A DNA stretch of 64,000 bases from Aplectana chamaeleonis (GCA_029168955.1 JAPDOI010000271.1:586001-650000); one strand, 5' to 3'; positions 41,462 to 54,328 are shown, counted from the stretch's first letter. Notes: a model not told the origin generated them from the letters alone. A program made the numbers and translations.

Positions 41462-42010
41462 AGGCAGTGGTCGCGATCAAATATGTTTGTCGTCTTTTTC
41501 CCTGTAAACCCTTTTCTGGGTCTCGAGTAGTAGGATCTATAAGAGAAAATCGCGAAAAAACCGCTGTTTTGGGCCAAATTTAAAGCCTGAACTTTCTTGT
41601 CTTTTGATGGTGGACGAGCCCACTCAACATCATCGGCATCGATGACCTCTTATATCAAGAACATCAGCTGCCTTGAAAATGAGTTTCAATCAATGATCCT
41701 TTGGATTTATGTACACATCTAATCAAAAGCATTGACTGGAGTGCTTTCTTCCATTGCTCAACTGCATTTATTAGGTAAATTAGCATTTATTTCTTCCTCT
41801 GGATGTCGATGATTTTTGACTGCTCGGCATGAGACGGCGATCTTTTTCGTCATCGCTGTGCACGTGTGCACGAACTGGCATTTTTGGGCCTTAGAATCTC
41901 TATTTCTAGCTCTTTTTCAACCTCGCTACCTTCATAGTTTTTCAGCTGTGTTTGATCTAAGCTGATTTTTGTAATTTTTTCGATAACGTTTTTTATCGTG
42001 ACCACTGCCT
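41462..42010. mobile_element. TTAA-type MITE, family 2, complete copy
   Basis: Starts AGGCAGTGGTCGCGATCAA, ends TTATCGTGACCACTGCCT, TTAA on both sides (41458-41461, 42011-42014). Contains the palindromic GTGCACGTGTGCACGA segment also found near 530 and 62260. Confidence 0.75.
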
Positions 42011-42299
42011 TTAAACAAGAGGTGGTACGCGTCTGGTCACGAGAGTCCGATGGTGGGGTTATAGCCGAAACAACACAATGGTGCGCGTCCGGCCGAAGCG
42101 GTATGATAATGCGGATATGGGAGGTATTATACGACCATGAGCGCTCTTTATCTGCCCCAGGCTCGCCTGAGGGAGCATCTGGGCTGGTAGTAAACCCCCT
42201 CGCGTTGTCACAACAATACGAGAAATAGTTTGCGACAAGTAACGACAACGAATACCGATGTCATGTGTTTGTTTCGTGTTTGTCACGAAGGGTGGCATC

Positions 42300-42545
42300 C
42301 TTTGGCACAAAAACCACGATCTTATATAGGATATGAACTCGGGACACTCGCCCAATCACGGCGCGCACACCTACTGCTCCATTTTAGCCTTGGCAACCTC
42401 GCCACTCGACACCATGAAGTGATGGAACACGAGCAGCTGCTTGCAAAAACCACAGTCTTACGCGAGAACGGGACACGTCTCATACACACGTCTCATAGCG
42501 GCGCGCACACCGACTGCTCCACTAGTGCACTGAGCCGCTCACCTA
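42300..42545 (-). repeat. Possible dimeric tRNA-derived SINE-like sequence
   Basis: The minus strand has two related units: GGAGCAGTAGGTGTGCGCGC (start near 42383) and GGAGCAGTCGGTGTGCGCGC (start near 42521), each followed by GTGTCCCG and GTGGTTTTTG. TGGAGCAGTNGG is close to a tRNA A box, and GAGTTCATATCC about 42 bases on resembles a weak B box. No complete tRNA cloverleaf. Confidence 0.3.
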
Positions 42546-42560
42546 AGCGGGTGCTATGAT

Positions 42561-43681
42561 CAGGGCTGTGCGGAACTATTCCGTTTCCGATTCCGTTTCC
42601 GTCTTTCCGGTGCTTTTTGGGCTGTTCCGTTCCGCTTCCGTTTCCGAGTTTTTGAGCCCGGAAACGGAATAAAATAGTGTCACACGACCCATGGCAGTAA
42701 ATCTAGCCAAGGATGTTTAGGGGTACTATGGGACGCCAAAATTCGAATCTGACATATTGTGTTCAAGAAAATAGCTGAGCTTGGCTGAGACCATTTAACA
42801 AGCTTGGGATCTTGAAATTTCGGTCCCAGGAAATAATAAACGAAGCAGTCGTGGCAGGAATATAGACACCTTTTTGGGATTCTTTCTAAAAATATGTAGC
42901 TTTGTCTATGAGAATAAATGTTTTCGTGAAGCTTTACCTCTAGATTCCACTTTTTCGTTTGTTTGCCGCGACAACAACAATGAAAATCGAGTTAGTTTTT
43001 TCACACGTGCAGTCTTTCATCCAGAAAGGAGTCTCGGCGGAAAGAGGAGAGGTCGTTTGTGGCAGATCATAGGAGAATTTTCCTATTCTAGCCGAAAAGT
43101 TTCATTTTGTTCTTCTTAAAATTCAATAATTTGGTATTCACTTCATTACGCTATCAAAGTTTGAAAAAGCGTCGCATAGAATCAGAAAATTGACTTCTAA
43201 GCAGCCTTAGAGACGCAACGCAGGCGCTCACTTTTCTACACCTGACTACATTCTGAGAGACAGTCTGTACTCCAGTGATGTGCGGCAACGAAAAATGAAA
43301 ATCTCGAGATGACCACTGCAAACCCTTGAAACGGCCGGCAAACTGCAATCGTCAAACGGCAATTACCGCACACCCCTTTTCACACCATTTCGAGGGGCGG
43401 CGACATATAATAAACAATTTTTAAAATTGCCTTTTCGGATTTCTAGGAGTGAGACTCGAAATCGTGGATAGCCTCGTAGTGAGGTTTTTTTCGAATAACT
43501 ATTAGTTTTTCTACTGTAATAGTTGGTTATTGACTGAGCTGCAGGCGCAATGGGCAGAGAATGAAACATTTTTTCGCTCTATTCCGTTTCTGTTTGCGGA
43601 TTTCCGTTTCCGGCGTTTTTTGATCATTTTTCTTCCGTTTCCGTTTCCGAAAATCCTGAAAATGATTTCCGCACAGCCCTG
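42561..43681. mobile_element. hAT-type MITE with 8-bp target duplication
   Basis: Ends CAGGGCTGTGCGGAA and TTCCGCACAGCCCTG are perfectly inverted. GCTATGAT flanks both (42553-42560, 43682-43689). Sub-terminal regions are TTCCGTTTCCG-type near-tandem repeats. The middle is unrelated DNA including another small CAGTGATGTGCGG copy. Confidence 0.8.
43273..43377. repeat. Small CAGTGATGTGCGG-type MITE nested in the hAT-type element
   Basis: CAGTGATGTGCGGCAACG at the left, GGCAATTACCGCACACCCCT at the right, CGGCAAAC-type repeat inside. No matching octamer duplication. Confidence 0.45.
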
Positions 43682-44102
43682 GCTATGATGGTGGGCCATG
43701 TCGATCACTGTGTTATACCTACCATAAATCCCAATGATTGGAGGCCATTAATCAATCCACAAAAAGGCGGTACCAACATTTGAAGCAGTTTCCACTATTG
43801 TAATGCACTGCTTTGAGAATTTTTCCTGTTGTTTAACCACCCATACTTTCGATAGCTTTTGTACTTCACCATGAATGCTTTTATTCAGCTTTTTTTTTAC
43901 TTCTATCAAATCACTATTCCGCTCATGTGAGAGGCTTGTTTACTTGGTTGTCTTTTCCATATTCTCATTGGTGAATGTTCTGATATTCTCACTTATTATG
44001 GTTTTGAAGATTACAGTAAATTCATGCAGGTTAGTGACATTTTGATGTCGCAACAGAATTGACTTCTATATTTAAATATGAGTTTTCAATATGCAGTTTC
44101 AA

Positions 44103-44312
44103 TGCAAAACTAGTTGGAGGGGCCACTCAAATTTTAAGTGATGATTGAATGATACCGCTTTCAGAAATCGATCTAATTCCATGGAATTTCTCAGAAATTA
44201 CGAGTGATAACGTTGCCACATATTTGATAACGAAAGAAAATTTCAATTTCATGGCCGAATCTTTTCATTTCTATGGGTAAATCCTGAGTGGCCCCCTCCA
44301 ACTAGTTTTGCA
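44103..44312. mobile_element. MITE with 30-bp inverted ends
   Basis: TGCAAAACTAGTTGGAGGGG at the left and CCCCTCCAACTAGTTTTGCA at the right enclose about 150 bases of AT-rich DNA. Confidence 0.7.
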
Positions 44313-45776
44313 CCGAACTTTTTTCTTTTCTTCGCAAAATTAATTTTTCCCAGTTTGACTTTGGATTCTTTTTCTGAGACAGATTTTCTCGCAAAACTTC
44401 GAAGGCGTTGTAAATGTTTTAACCTTTCCGGAAGACGGAGACTGCTGACTGTAGCTGTATTTATTCGCTATAATAATCTCAATTATTCCCGTCCTGCAAG
44501 AAAAAACCTCTTCTCATGAAAAATGATTTTAATAATAATTGTGAGAGTTTGGTGGTAATGGGCAGGGATTAACCCGGTTGCAGAAAAGGTTCTATTTTCG
44601 TTCTCGTTTTGCGGATTTTTTGGTTTTTAGACTGCCTGACGGGTAACTTGAAAAGACTTCAATCCAGAACGCAAAACATATGTAGAGCAAAAAAGTTGCA
44701 AATGAAAAAATATATGAATCATTCAAAAAAACCCTTTCGGAATTTATTAAACCTCATCCACGTATGATAATCTTACAAATGAGTATTGACACCATTTTTT
44801 ACTGAAAGAACCCTAATTAGTTATGGCAAAAGGAGTAATAAACAAATACATCGAAGGAATACCGCTGCAGTCAGCTTTTTCGCCATATAAAAATTATGAA
44901 ACTAAAAAAAAATGCGCACAGTCTCATGAAAATCAATCTCACAAACTGGAATCAGAAATAATCTATCAATTTTTTTCCAAAAAAAGTAATATGGAAGAAC
45001 GGAGAATTGGAATCAACGGCAAAAATGTTCAACTGGCATCAAAATGTTCTAAACGCATGCCAAATTACTGTATTATTTGAAACCTTCATAAGTGGCTAAA
45101 GTAGAACATTTACTTAACACTACTTTACTTAACTTAACATTTACATTTACCTACAAAAATATAGAAAAGAAAACCAAAATAAAAAAGCTTTTTACCTCAC
45201 ATTTGTAAGCAGAAAGCGACGGCATGCCATGTGTTTCTCGGAAAAATTGATCGATACCGAACAATGCAATGTTTCGCATTGTTATCATTGCCACACAAAG
45301 GGCAAAAACAGCGAAAGGCGCGTAATTTGCATTGTATTGACGGGCGCTGCACACCCTGCTCCCGATTCTACGCCTAAATGTTGTCATGACATTGTTGTAC
45401 ACGAGCGCACGACACCCGCAGCAATCTGCGCACTCCCTCAACCGCGCACTATTTTGTGTCACGCTGTCTGTCGCGTTGTCATGATGTTATGATCACGCGA
45501 CACTTGTGACAGATCGCGACCATAACTGTCGGGACAACAAGCTCGTGACAGTCACGAGCTATGTGTTGTAGGATTCGATACGGACCCAAAACTCGCGCCT
45601 TTTGGTCGCGACATGTCGTGACATGTCATGGCAATTGTCGTCACGACAATGGGGGGTTTACTACCAGCCCTGGCACTGGTATGATGCGCCAACATTTTGG
45701 CTCCATCAAAACTAGCCATTAACACCCCTTTTCGATTTCTCACATCTGAAGACTACAATACACCACGAAGGCGTTA
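44313..45776. other. AT-rich non-coding stretch; GTCGTGAC-rich repeat at 45360-45672
   Basis: No gene recognised; a basic 85-codon frame at 44823-45080 lies in AT-rich DNA and has no domain. The 45360-45672 part is dense in TGTCATGACATTG and GTCACGAC motifs and ends GGGGTTTACTACCAGCCC. A matching GGGCTGGTAGTAAACCCCC occurs inverted at 42180. Confidence 0.3.
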
Positions 45777-46072
45777 GGGGTATGGTATACTTTTGCGACA
45801 CACGGTCGCGTCGCTCTGCACAGCGACAGCGACCGCCTCGCGTCCTTTAAATCTGTTGCTGTCGCAGTGCACTGCACAGCGACAGCGACAGTGGTAGCGA
45901 CAGGCTATGGCACATTTGCAGTATGTCAGCCCTTCGCGACACGTCGCTGCGACCCACACGCGACATCTGTTCCTACGACCACCGTTGCCGCTGCTCCGAT
46001 GCGGGTCCCGCCACGATTTGTGTTAGATTGCATGCCTGTCGCTCATTACAGCGACAAAGTATACCATAGGCC
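45777..46072. mobile_element. MITE with TTA target duplication
   Basis: Ends GGGGTATGGTATACTTTTGC and AAAGTATACCATAGGCC; TTA at 45774-45776 and 46073-46075. Interior rich in CAGCGACAGCGAC. A decayed relative is at 3984-4216. Confidence 0.7.
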
Positions 46073-47440
46073 TTAATGTTGGAAACGGATCTTTCTGGAA
46101 AGGTACTGTTGTGAGGGGTTAAGTAGTCAATTTGTATGCGTTGTCCGTGTGTACTGAAGAAAAGCGTCGCTCATGTGCAAAAGATCGTATTTTAAGCCAA
46201 TTTTCGTTTCCTCATGATATTTTTCACTTGCTATTATTATTTTTAGTTTCTCCGCTTGATAGTTGAAAGACTTTTCAAAGGTGTTCGATTGGTCGCAGCC
46301 GCAACAAGCAAGTACCTGCTGTGAAGTTGTTCTCAGCCTCAGAATGAATGGATGCTAGGTGCGCACCCTTGGATCTGCACTTGTCTTCCGCATCGTTCCA
46401 TGTTGTTCCATACTCTTCGAAAAACTTAATCAGCAGCATTACGGCACTAAACTAGTCAGGAAAGACTCAACAAACAAGAGAAAAAGGAATGGATGACTGA
46501 TTGATGACACTATCAATCGGAGTAGTTATGTAATGAATGGAATTTTGGATATTAGATATCTGACACCAGTATCAATGGTTACTGTTTCAGAAACTCCAGG
46601 ATAAGAAATTGGGTAATCTCTTAAGCAGGCCACTCAAGAGATTGTTTGATTTTTTTAGTGACGTACACAGGTGGTGTGCGCTTTAAAGGGACAGTTCAAC
46701 CTCAGAATCGATTTTTCGCTATTCTGCTTATATTGAAGGAAATTCCACGCTCATCGCGACGGTGTATCCGGAAGGGAGAAGGACTTTGGATAAAATCAGA
46801 AATCACTGGTGTAATTATATCAAAGATCACTGGTGTAAGCACTTTGACTCTCAATCCAGAAGGCCGCGAGAGAGAGGGTAGACAGCCAAGATCGCGCGCG
46901 ATTTCCGCGCGGCAAGTTATGCAGGCTCAACTGCTGCCTCACGGATCTTGAGCGGACCACAGACGGTAACCGGCTCATTACCAGTATATTGATTACAGAA
47001 TTTGCAGCACATGTTCGTTAGAATAGCATTCAATAAATACTACATGTTCACTATACTCGAGAAAACTGTAAAGATTTTTGAATTTACTCGAAAATCGAAT
47101 TTTTCAAATTTCCGAATTTCGAATAAACTCGAAAATTATATTTTTGGAGTTTCAAATTTTTTGTATGAACTCGAAAGTGATATAGTGGACTTTGAAATTC
47201 TTGATAATCGCTGCAAATTTGACATAGTAAAGAAGGAATAGTGTGCTACGATTTCGACCAGCTTTCAGTGAAAATATAAATATGAAAATTTTTCTCAAGT
47301 ACAGGATCAATGTACAGAGCATTTTTGGAAATGGATCGTGCATTAGCGTAAAACAAGATAAGAATCTGTCCGAAAATTGACTGCGGTTTACTAGTTTAAC
47401 GAGTTCAGTTGGCTTTGATCTACGTGCGATTGATCTGAGT
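46073..47440. other. Non-coding stretch; low-complexity TTCGAA-rich part at 47080-47200
   Basis: No supported gene or repeat ends. Confidence 0.3.
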
Positions 47441-47444
47441 GTGA

Positions 47445-47880
47445 AGCTATAATATTACTGGTTGCGGTGGCGTTAACATGACCTCTACGACCCCGACGTT
47501 CCTCTCGTCTACGATTTCTCTCTTCCCAAGTGAGCGACTGGCGTATGTACACCCCTTGTGAAAGAAGAATCGCATACGAGGGGCCTGTCGAAGAGTTTCC
47601 TTCTGAAACCGTGTCGTAGGTGGGACTACTTTCAAGAGCCTAAGACTGGACTGCTCCATACGATACAAGTTGTTGGGAAAACATTCAACACAAAGATAGT
47701 CAGGGTTAGTGCAATTAACATCATGAACCAATCTATCATGCGAACTACTGGCATCGCTTTCTGAAACCCCGGATATTACAATCGAGCGCTTGAGTTCGTG
47801 ATCATTTTCAATATGAACAGGAACAGCAGTTGGAAGGACAAGACGATCATCACTAACAGGTAAAGCACGAGAATCAGAGC
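47445..47880 (-). pseudogene. Non-LTR retrotransposon ORF1-like (RNA-binding) fragment
   Basis: A continuous minus-strand frame reads SIVISGVSESDASSSHDRLV, then VECFPNNLYRMEQ, LRLLKVVPPTTRFQKETLRQ and FFHKGCTYASRSL. This follows the IVISGVPE...VECxPxxVYRMG...LKVVLP layout of the RRM-like ORF1/gag-like domain of nematode LINEs. It lies directly beside the 3' tail of the RTE element. No start or stop context of its own. Confidence 0.5.
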
Positions 47881-47911
47881 TATTTCTCGACAGTAAACTA
47901 TCGATTCCATG

Positions 47912-50600
47912 TTACCTTGATACCTTGATACCTTGATGATCCATTTTCACTGCGCGTCGCCGCCGTGTGGACCACATCTCAACCAGCTCGACCGATCCCG
48001 AGCAACTGACATCCAGTGATGGTGATTTTCAGGAAGCCTTCGCTCGGTGCAGAACGTCTTGACTCTGCCTGAAAATACAGAGTTCCATCTTGTGGGAGGA
48101 CGGCCTAGAGGACGGCGGTAATCACGTGGTAACCAGACTGTTGTACGGAGGCTCCATCGGTCATCCATGCGGCGCAACAAGTGTCCTGCCCATCGGTGTT
48201 TAGACTGGGCCATGAACAAAAGAGGGTTCATTAACTGCGACTGCTTTCGAAGATCAGCACTGCGTAGGCCACCAGCTCGCTGGGCACGACGATTAGTCTT
48301 CAGTAGTCTGCGTTCCGAGGCCCTGTGAGCTGTCCTTATGGCCTGTGTGGTCGTTTCCGTTTCCGCCCATGTCTCGGGTCCGCAGCACAACGCCGGTAGC
48401 ACCGTGGTGTCGAACAAACGTGCTCATGTCTTCACATCCCGCAATTTGTCTGTCACTTCCACTATCGATCCAAGTGCAGACCAGGCAGCTCGTCGTCTCC
48501 GTCCGATCTCCGTAGACAAGTCGTTTTGCATGTTTACCTCTCTTCCGAGATAGACGTAGCTGTTCGTAGTGGGTAGGGGAGTGCCAGAGAGACGAATGGG
48601 GCTGTCGTCACACCACTGGTTGCGCATCACTTGGGTTTTCCTCAGATTCATTGTAAGGCCGATCGCTTTTCCTGCAGCGTCCAGTTCATTGAGCATTCCT
48701 TCGACTTCTGCGGAAGACGAACCCAGCACCACAATGTCGTCAGCGAAGCGCAAGTTGGATAGTCTGCACCCGTCTATGAGGATACCTTTGCTGTCCCAGT
48801 CGATGTGGCGCATCACGTCTTGTAACGCGGTCGTGAACAGCTTCGGCGAGATGGTATCTCCCTGTCTGAAACCCTTTCCAATCGACACCTTCAGTTTCCT
48901 CTCGAATAGTTGAATAATGGTGTTGCTTCCGTTGTTGCACTCTTCCAATATTCTGATGTATTGGGCGTCCACACCAGCGTGGATGAGAGCGTTAAGAACA
49001 GCCGGGACTTCAACCGAATCGAATGCCTTGGTATAGTCCACGAAGACGAGCGCTAGAGGTAGAGGATGGTACTCCCTTGTCCGTTCAATGACTTGCGATA
49101 GCGCCTGAATGTGATCAAGACAGCAGTAACCCTTACGGAAGCCTGCCTGTTATCTGGGCTGGAAGTCGTCCAGAGCCTTCTCTATCCTCTTCAGCAGAAT
49201 CTTCGTAAAGACCTTGTACGGCACTGAGAGTAGAGCGATTGGCCTGTAGTTGTTGATGTCATCCCGATCACCCTTTTTGAATAGGAGTATCGTTCTTGAC
49301 GATTTCCACTGCGCGGGAACGAATCCTTGCGCGAGGTATCTGGAGAAGTGTTCCGCAAGAACTTTCCATAGAGGTGAACCACCCGCTCTGAGGGACTCGG
49401 TGGTAATGCCATCTGGTCCAGTAGCTGTGTTTTCCTTCATCCCTTTGACAGCAAAAGCAACTTCACTCTCAAGGATTGGAGGCGGGTCATCAGCTATTGC
49501 AGGTAGTGGGCTACGCGGCACGGACAGTGTTGAGTTGAAGTGAGTGCTGTAGAAATCCACCACAATTTTTCCATACCAGCGCGGGACGTGCAAATGCAAC
49601 CCGAGGAATCCCGAAGTGCTGACACTTGTTCTCTGCGATCTGACAGCTCTCTCCGACAAAACCTGATGCTTTTCCTCTGATTCACGGTGTCCAACAACTT
49701 CCGTGCTCGATATTGCTTCAAATCGCTCGATACCTCAGCTCTGCAAACTTTGCTGATCGTAACACGTTCCAAGTGACTGGTATTCGGATCGAGATGTACC
49801 AGGCGGCGTTTTTCCAGCAACAGTTTAGTCTCCTTGCGCAACCTCTCAATTGGTTCCACTGCTCCAACCAATGAATTTTTTTCGGCGTCCTTTATCTTGC
49901 GACACAGATCCTCGTAATCGTCTGTAGGATCATCAAAAACATTCTATTGCGTATCGGCTACACTGCGCTGCATCACTTCTGAATCCACGGTTCGGACTTT
50001 GCTGCAAAATCTCTGACTAAGATGTTTCCTCGTAAAGTTGTTGTGAAGTCGAAGCTTTGCACGAAGCATTCTGTGGTCAGAGCCTGTCACGAATGATGGA
50101 ACAGTGCCGACGTCTAGGAGGGCCCATCGCCGATTAACGAGAATATGGTCAATCTCATTGGTCGTCGTTCCATTCGGTGACTTCCAGGTCCATCTTCGAC
50201 TTTCGGGCTTCCTGTAAAACGAATTACCGTGGAACATACGTGCGCTACACAAAAAGTCTGCCAGGCGAGAACCGTTATCGTTTCTGATGTTGCCTCCATA
50301 CGATCCGATTCTTCCTTCTCCATCTACTGCTCTTCCGAGGACAGCATTGAAGTCGCCCAGACAAATCTTGTAAAAGCCTCTTTCTTTAGCTACTACATCC
50401 TCGAGTTGTCCGTAGAACTCATCGAGCTCACCATCCGCAGCAGCTGATGTTGGTGCATATGCGTTGATGATAGTGTTGCAATGTTCCATGTTGCAATACA
50501 AAATTCTCCTCCCACAATATCCTATTCTACTCAAGTATGGCACTATTCGATCTGCTGACTTCTGCCATTTCGCGCTTCGTTTCCAGAAGAAACTCCACAA
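47912..50600 (-). pseudogene. RTE-type non-LTR retrotransposon ORF (endonuclease and reverse transcriptase), decayed
   Basis: Minus strand. The C-terminal half of an APE-type endonuclease (50600-49944) has INAYAPT, LGDFNAVLG, TTNEIDHILVNRRW and GSDHRMLR; its N-terminal catalytic part is missing. The frame continues through a stop to about 49620, then shifts into the RT: TGPDGITTESL, LFKKGDRDDINNYRPIALLS, FVDYTKAFDSV, FRQGDTISP and FADDIVVLG (DD at 48739-48734). The C-terminal RRMDDRW and PLGRPPTRW motifs are typical of RTE. In-frame stops occur after FQPR (near 49150) and after LRDVKT (48424). The element ends in tandem ATCAAGGT units (47912-47942), the usual RTE 3' tail. Not functional. Confidence 0.85.
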
Positions 50601-51424
50601 TCAACTTCACATAACTGGGCACAGTCTTATCCGCTACCATGTTGTGGAGTCTCTCAGCGAGACCTTCTTGTTCTGTTTGACGGCCACTCATAACTGGAAA
50701 AGACGAGAAGCGGCAGCGTGGTCGTGTTACAGAAGTCAACGTGTTAACAAACCACTGGCACTACGGTTTTTTCTTATGTACCACTGGATGTTGACACTCG
50801 TAACACAACTCAAACGAAATCACCGTTAATAGTGACGATAACTTCGATGAACACCAATTCAACTCACTCCCCGTCTGTAAGAGTGCCGCGTAGTCTCCGA
50901 GTCAAGTTCCAGTAGTCGAAAGCAGATCGATTTCACGTCTCACAGAGAGGACGGATGAAGAGATTTGGTAGCACCACCACTCAGCATCAATGCACGTATA
51001 TACGGATATACTAGTATATACGGATATACTAAGATAAATAAGCTAGGAACGGTCCCCTACGGCCCCAAAGTTGGACACTCGTCAGCTCGTCACACCCCAG
51101 ATGCACTTTCCACGCCCACCGACGTGAACAAATGATTGCTCGAGATTGCGAGATGAGCGCTGGTTTCCAATCAATAGCCCCGTTCTTCCCTTCATTCTCA
51201 ACTTCTCTCTTTACTCAGGTCAGCTCGCGTACATCGGCCACGAAAGACGAAACTTACAAGCCTCGGGCAATTCGTGCACCATGCATCCCTAGCTCAATTT
51301 TTGAGGGACAATAACTCCGTCACTAGAAGGTCTTGTACGATTTCAAGAACATCATTGGAATCAGCATGGGATCGTTTTCAAGATGAGCGGAAAAACAGAA
51401 AAACGATTCTTATCGTGAACACAG
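50601..51424. other. Non-coding stretch with a 17-bp tandem repeat at 50995-51035
   Basis: TATATACGGATATACTA is repeated. An open minus-strand segment (50739-50527) may be upstream retrotransposon sequence, but is not recognised. Confidence 0.3.
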
Positions 51425-52485
51425 CCTTTAAGTGCTGGAGGAGAAATGCCGAACCGGACAAATTGCCACTGCGATATGCGATATGATACCATGGCATTGG
51501 CCATTGAATCGATGTGATTAGAGGGTGGATTGTTCATATCAACCGGCAGCCGACAGCTTGTGGTTTTCCTCCGGCTGCACTGTCCCTCTGGGGAGGAAAT
51601 CCCCAGCGTGGAGGCTAAATCTGTCGTGTGTCGGGTATTTAGGGGGTGAAAACCGGTTTTAACCCTACTTAAAGGCAGCATACACGCTCGTAAGCATAGT
51701 CGAGATAACAGCATAGATCGGTCCGCACGGCCCGTGCTATGTCGTCAACGACGTTTGAAGCGCTGAAAACTGTCCAGGATGACAGTATTTGACAATGTTT
51801 GAGCAATCTTGCCTTCCACGCCCGTATTTTCACACCCCTTTGAGTAACAGAATGAGAATCGATACTTGTGATAACGTGTGATAATTGAAAGTGATAGCAC
51901 TACCAAATGGGAGTGCACGAGAGAAATAGCTAGGTTTACATGAGTATAACATGTCTGCATACCTAATGACTCTCGTCCACTTTCGAGAATGCCGCTCTAC
52001 TTTCGCTGAACTCTTGAAATGGAGGATTTTATCAGTGCACAAACATGTTATACTCAGATAAACCAATCTATTTCTCTCGTGCGCTCCCATTTGATAGTGC
52101 TATCACTCTCAATTATCACACGTTTTCACAAGTATCAATTCTCATTCTGTTACTCAAAGGGGTGTGAAAATACGGGCGTGGAAGGTAAGATTGCTCAAAC
52201 AATGTCAAATACTGTCATCCTAGACAGTTTTCAGCGCTTTAAACGTCGTTGACGACATAGTACGGGCCGTGCGGGCCTATCTATGCTTTTATCTCGACTA
52301 TGCTTACGAGCGTGTATGCTGCCTTTAAACGGTGCAGACTGCGGTTGCACCGTCCCTAAAAGAGGGAAACCCCCGAGCTGTCGGCTGCGTGTTGATATGA
52401 CCAAACCACCCGATGATCACGCCGAATCAATGGTTAATGCCATGGTATCATATCGCACTGACAACTTGTCTGGTTCGGCATTCCG
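51425..52485. mobile_element. Inverted-repeat element interrupted at its centre by a TTAA MITE
   Basis: The left arm (51432-51668) and right arm (52329-52482) are inverted copies: ATGCCGAACCGGACAA versus TTGTCTGGTTCGGCAT, and GCAGCCGACAGCTTG versus GAGCTGTCGGCTGC. The TTAA element 51673-52324 sits between them. Confidence 0.7.
51673..52324. mobile_element. TTAA-type fold-back MITE, family 1, copy 3 (complete)
   Basis: Starts AGGCAGCATACACGCTCGTA and ends with its complement; TTAA at 51669-51672 and 52325-52328. Arms of about 280 bp meet near 52000, with CACGCCCGTATTTTCACACC and its complement in them. Confidence 0.8.
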
Positions 52486-53191
52486 CGTTTACAATATGAA
52501 AGGGGGTCTCGAGTGGATTGGTGATATGAGCTGTCGAGATTACGGAAAAAGTTTTTAGGAAGCTATAAAACTTTGAGTGAAATTTGTAGGGTATTGGCAG
52601 AAAAATTATGCATCCAGAAAACAGGTCTGTACAGTTGTCATGTAACTTTCCTAATGGGATGCTGGAAAAACGGGTGTTTTCAGACATACACCCCTGCAGA
52701 AATGTACAACTTTCGATTATAAAGTACACAAGTTCATAATTCGCCAACGACACGAAATTCACACAGAAGTGTAGAAGTTTTTCTTACCAGAAATTTCCAT
52801 GTTTACTGCATGATATCGTGATGTCTTCACCATCGGTGGTACTATTTTCCTACGTTCTAATTCGTGCAGAGCCTCAAACTGCTGACCCCTGGGAAGGGCG
52901 GTGCGTGAATGTAACACACCGCTCTTCATTTCTTTCATACCATACCCTTTATCAAATGGGTATCATCAATTTTGTTTATTGTGAGAATTTTATGCCATTG
53001 GCAATTTATAATCGTCTGTAAAGTACTGTCTGCAGAAAACGCGTCATTCACGACCACAAATTTTGAATCTGGGCCGGGTGACGATAGCGTGTTGTGCACA
53101 TTTTTTTCTGTTTTCCTCGTTTTTTCTGCTCTCTCTTCTATTGCTTTTGTTTATTTTGGCTACAAAGGAAATTTGTTTTCAAGGGGTTTCA
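52486..53191. other. Non-coding stretch with a dispersed repeat at 52826-52945
   Basis: The segment with TTCACCATCGGTGGTAC and CGGTGCGTGAATG recurs at 31828-31960. No gene. Confidence 0.35.
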
Positions 53192-53711
53192 GGCCCCGGT
53201 CAGAGTTGGTGCTATTTGCATCTGTAACCCACCGACTCCCCCCAACACCCCCCCCCCCCCCGCACCCCCCAACACCCCCAACACACACCTGGTCGATACG
53301 TGTGTTTGAAATGATGGAGTGAGGTTGAGAAAATCACTCGGTGCATCGAACTAGATATGACGATGATTACGTGGCCAACAGGATTGCACCTGTTTAGAGA
53401 AATAGTGAAGGAGAGTATGGTGAAGTAACGGAGGTAGCAGTAAGGTTAGCTTTCTAGTGATACGCAATGTTTTATCTTTGACCCGCCCACCCGGTGATTT
53501 TCTCATCCGCCGTCATCCTCGTATTCCATGGATATCGACCGCGTCGGATACATCGAGTGATTTTCTCAACCTCACTCCATCATTTTAAACATACGTATCG
53601 ACCGGGTGGGTGTTGGGGGGTGCGGGGGGGATTTTTGCATCCCATTTCCAATGCATTCTGTGTGTATCGACCGGGCTGGAGACGTCGGCTCATCCAACTA
53701 TGACCGGGGCC
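53192..53711. mobile_element. PIF/Harbinger-type MITE, copy 4
   Basis: GGCCCCGGTCAGAGTTGG and ATGACCGGGGCC ends, TAA after the right end. Interior has C-rich CACCCCCCAACACC and GTATCGACCGGGTGG tracts shared with copy 5. Confidence 0.6.
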
Positions 53712-54270
53712 TAAAAGAAATAAAGAACGGTGTGGTACATTCAAACAGCGCCTTTCTTCGGAGGTAAGCGGTTGAAGCTTTAAACAAACTAGGGAGTAGG
53801 AAAGCAGCCTCAAAGGTCATGAAGATATCACGATATCGGGCTCTAAACATGGAAGACGCTGGAAAGAAAAACTTCTGCACTTCCGTGAGGATTTTGCGCC
53901 GTTGGCAAATTAAAAACTTGTTCCGATGCATGCTATTCAATTTGTGCTACATATCTAGATTTCGTTAGCCAATAAACGCGACATAGGGTTGCCTTTCATT
54001 TATAACAAGCACGCTCATGCCGATCATTTTTTCCGAAGGGCTACCGTAATCCTCCTTCAAAATTTTTCCAAGTGTCAGCATGCTTATGAGCACATCCTAA
54101 GGCCCCGATGAGAGTTGGTGCTATTTGCATCTGCATCCCTCCCCGCACACCCCCGCACCCCCAACACCCCCGCACCCCCAACACCCCCCAACACCCACCC
54201 GGTCGATACGTATGTTTAAAATGATGGAGTGAGGTTGAGAACTTTGATTGAAGCTTGCACGAGGTAGTAT

Positions 54271-54328
54271 GAGGCTTTATTCGGCTGACGTTTCGGCGGC
54301 TTCGCCTTCTTCAGAGCCTGAAAGAGCC
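54271..54328 (-). ncRNA. Hammerhead ribozyme, left terminal segment of Penelope element
   Basis: Exact complement of the copy at 56993-57050, so it would act in transcripts running leftward out of the element. Confidence 0.7.

Noticed and set aside
42180..45672. A 3.5-kb transposon bounded by GGGCTGGTAGTAAACCCCC and its complement
   Set aside because: No flanking duplication and no transposase in between; more likely two related small MITEs in opposite orientation.
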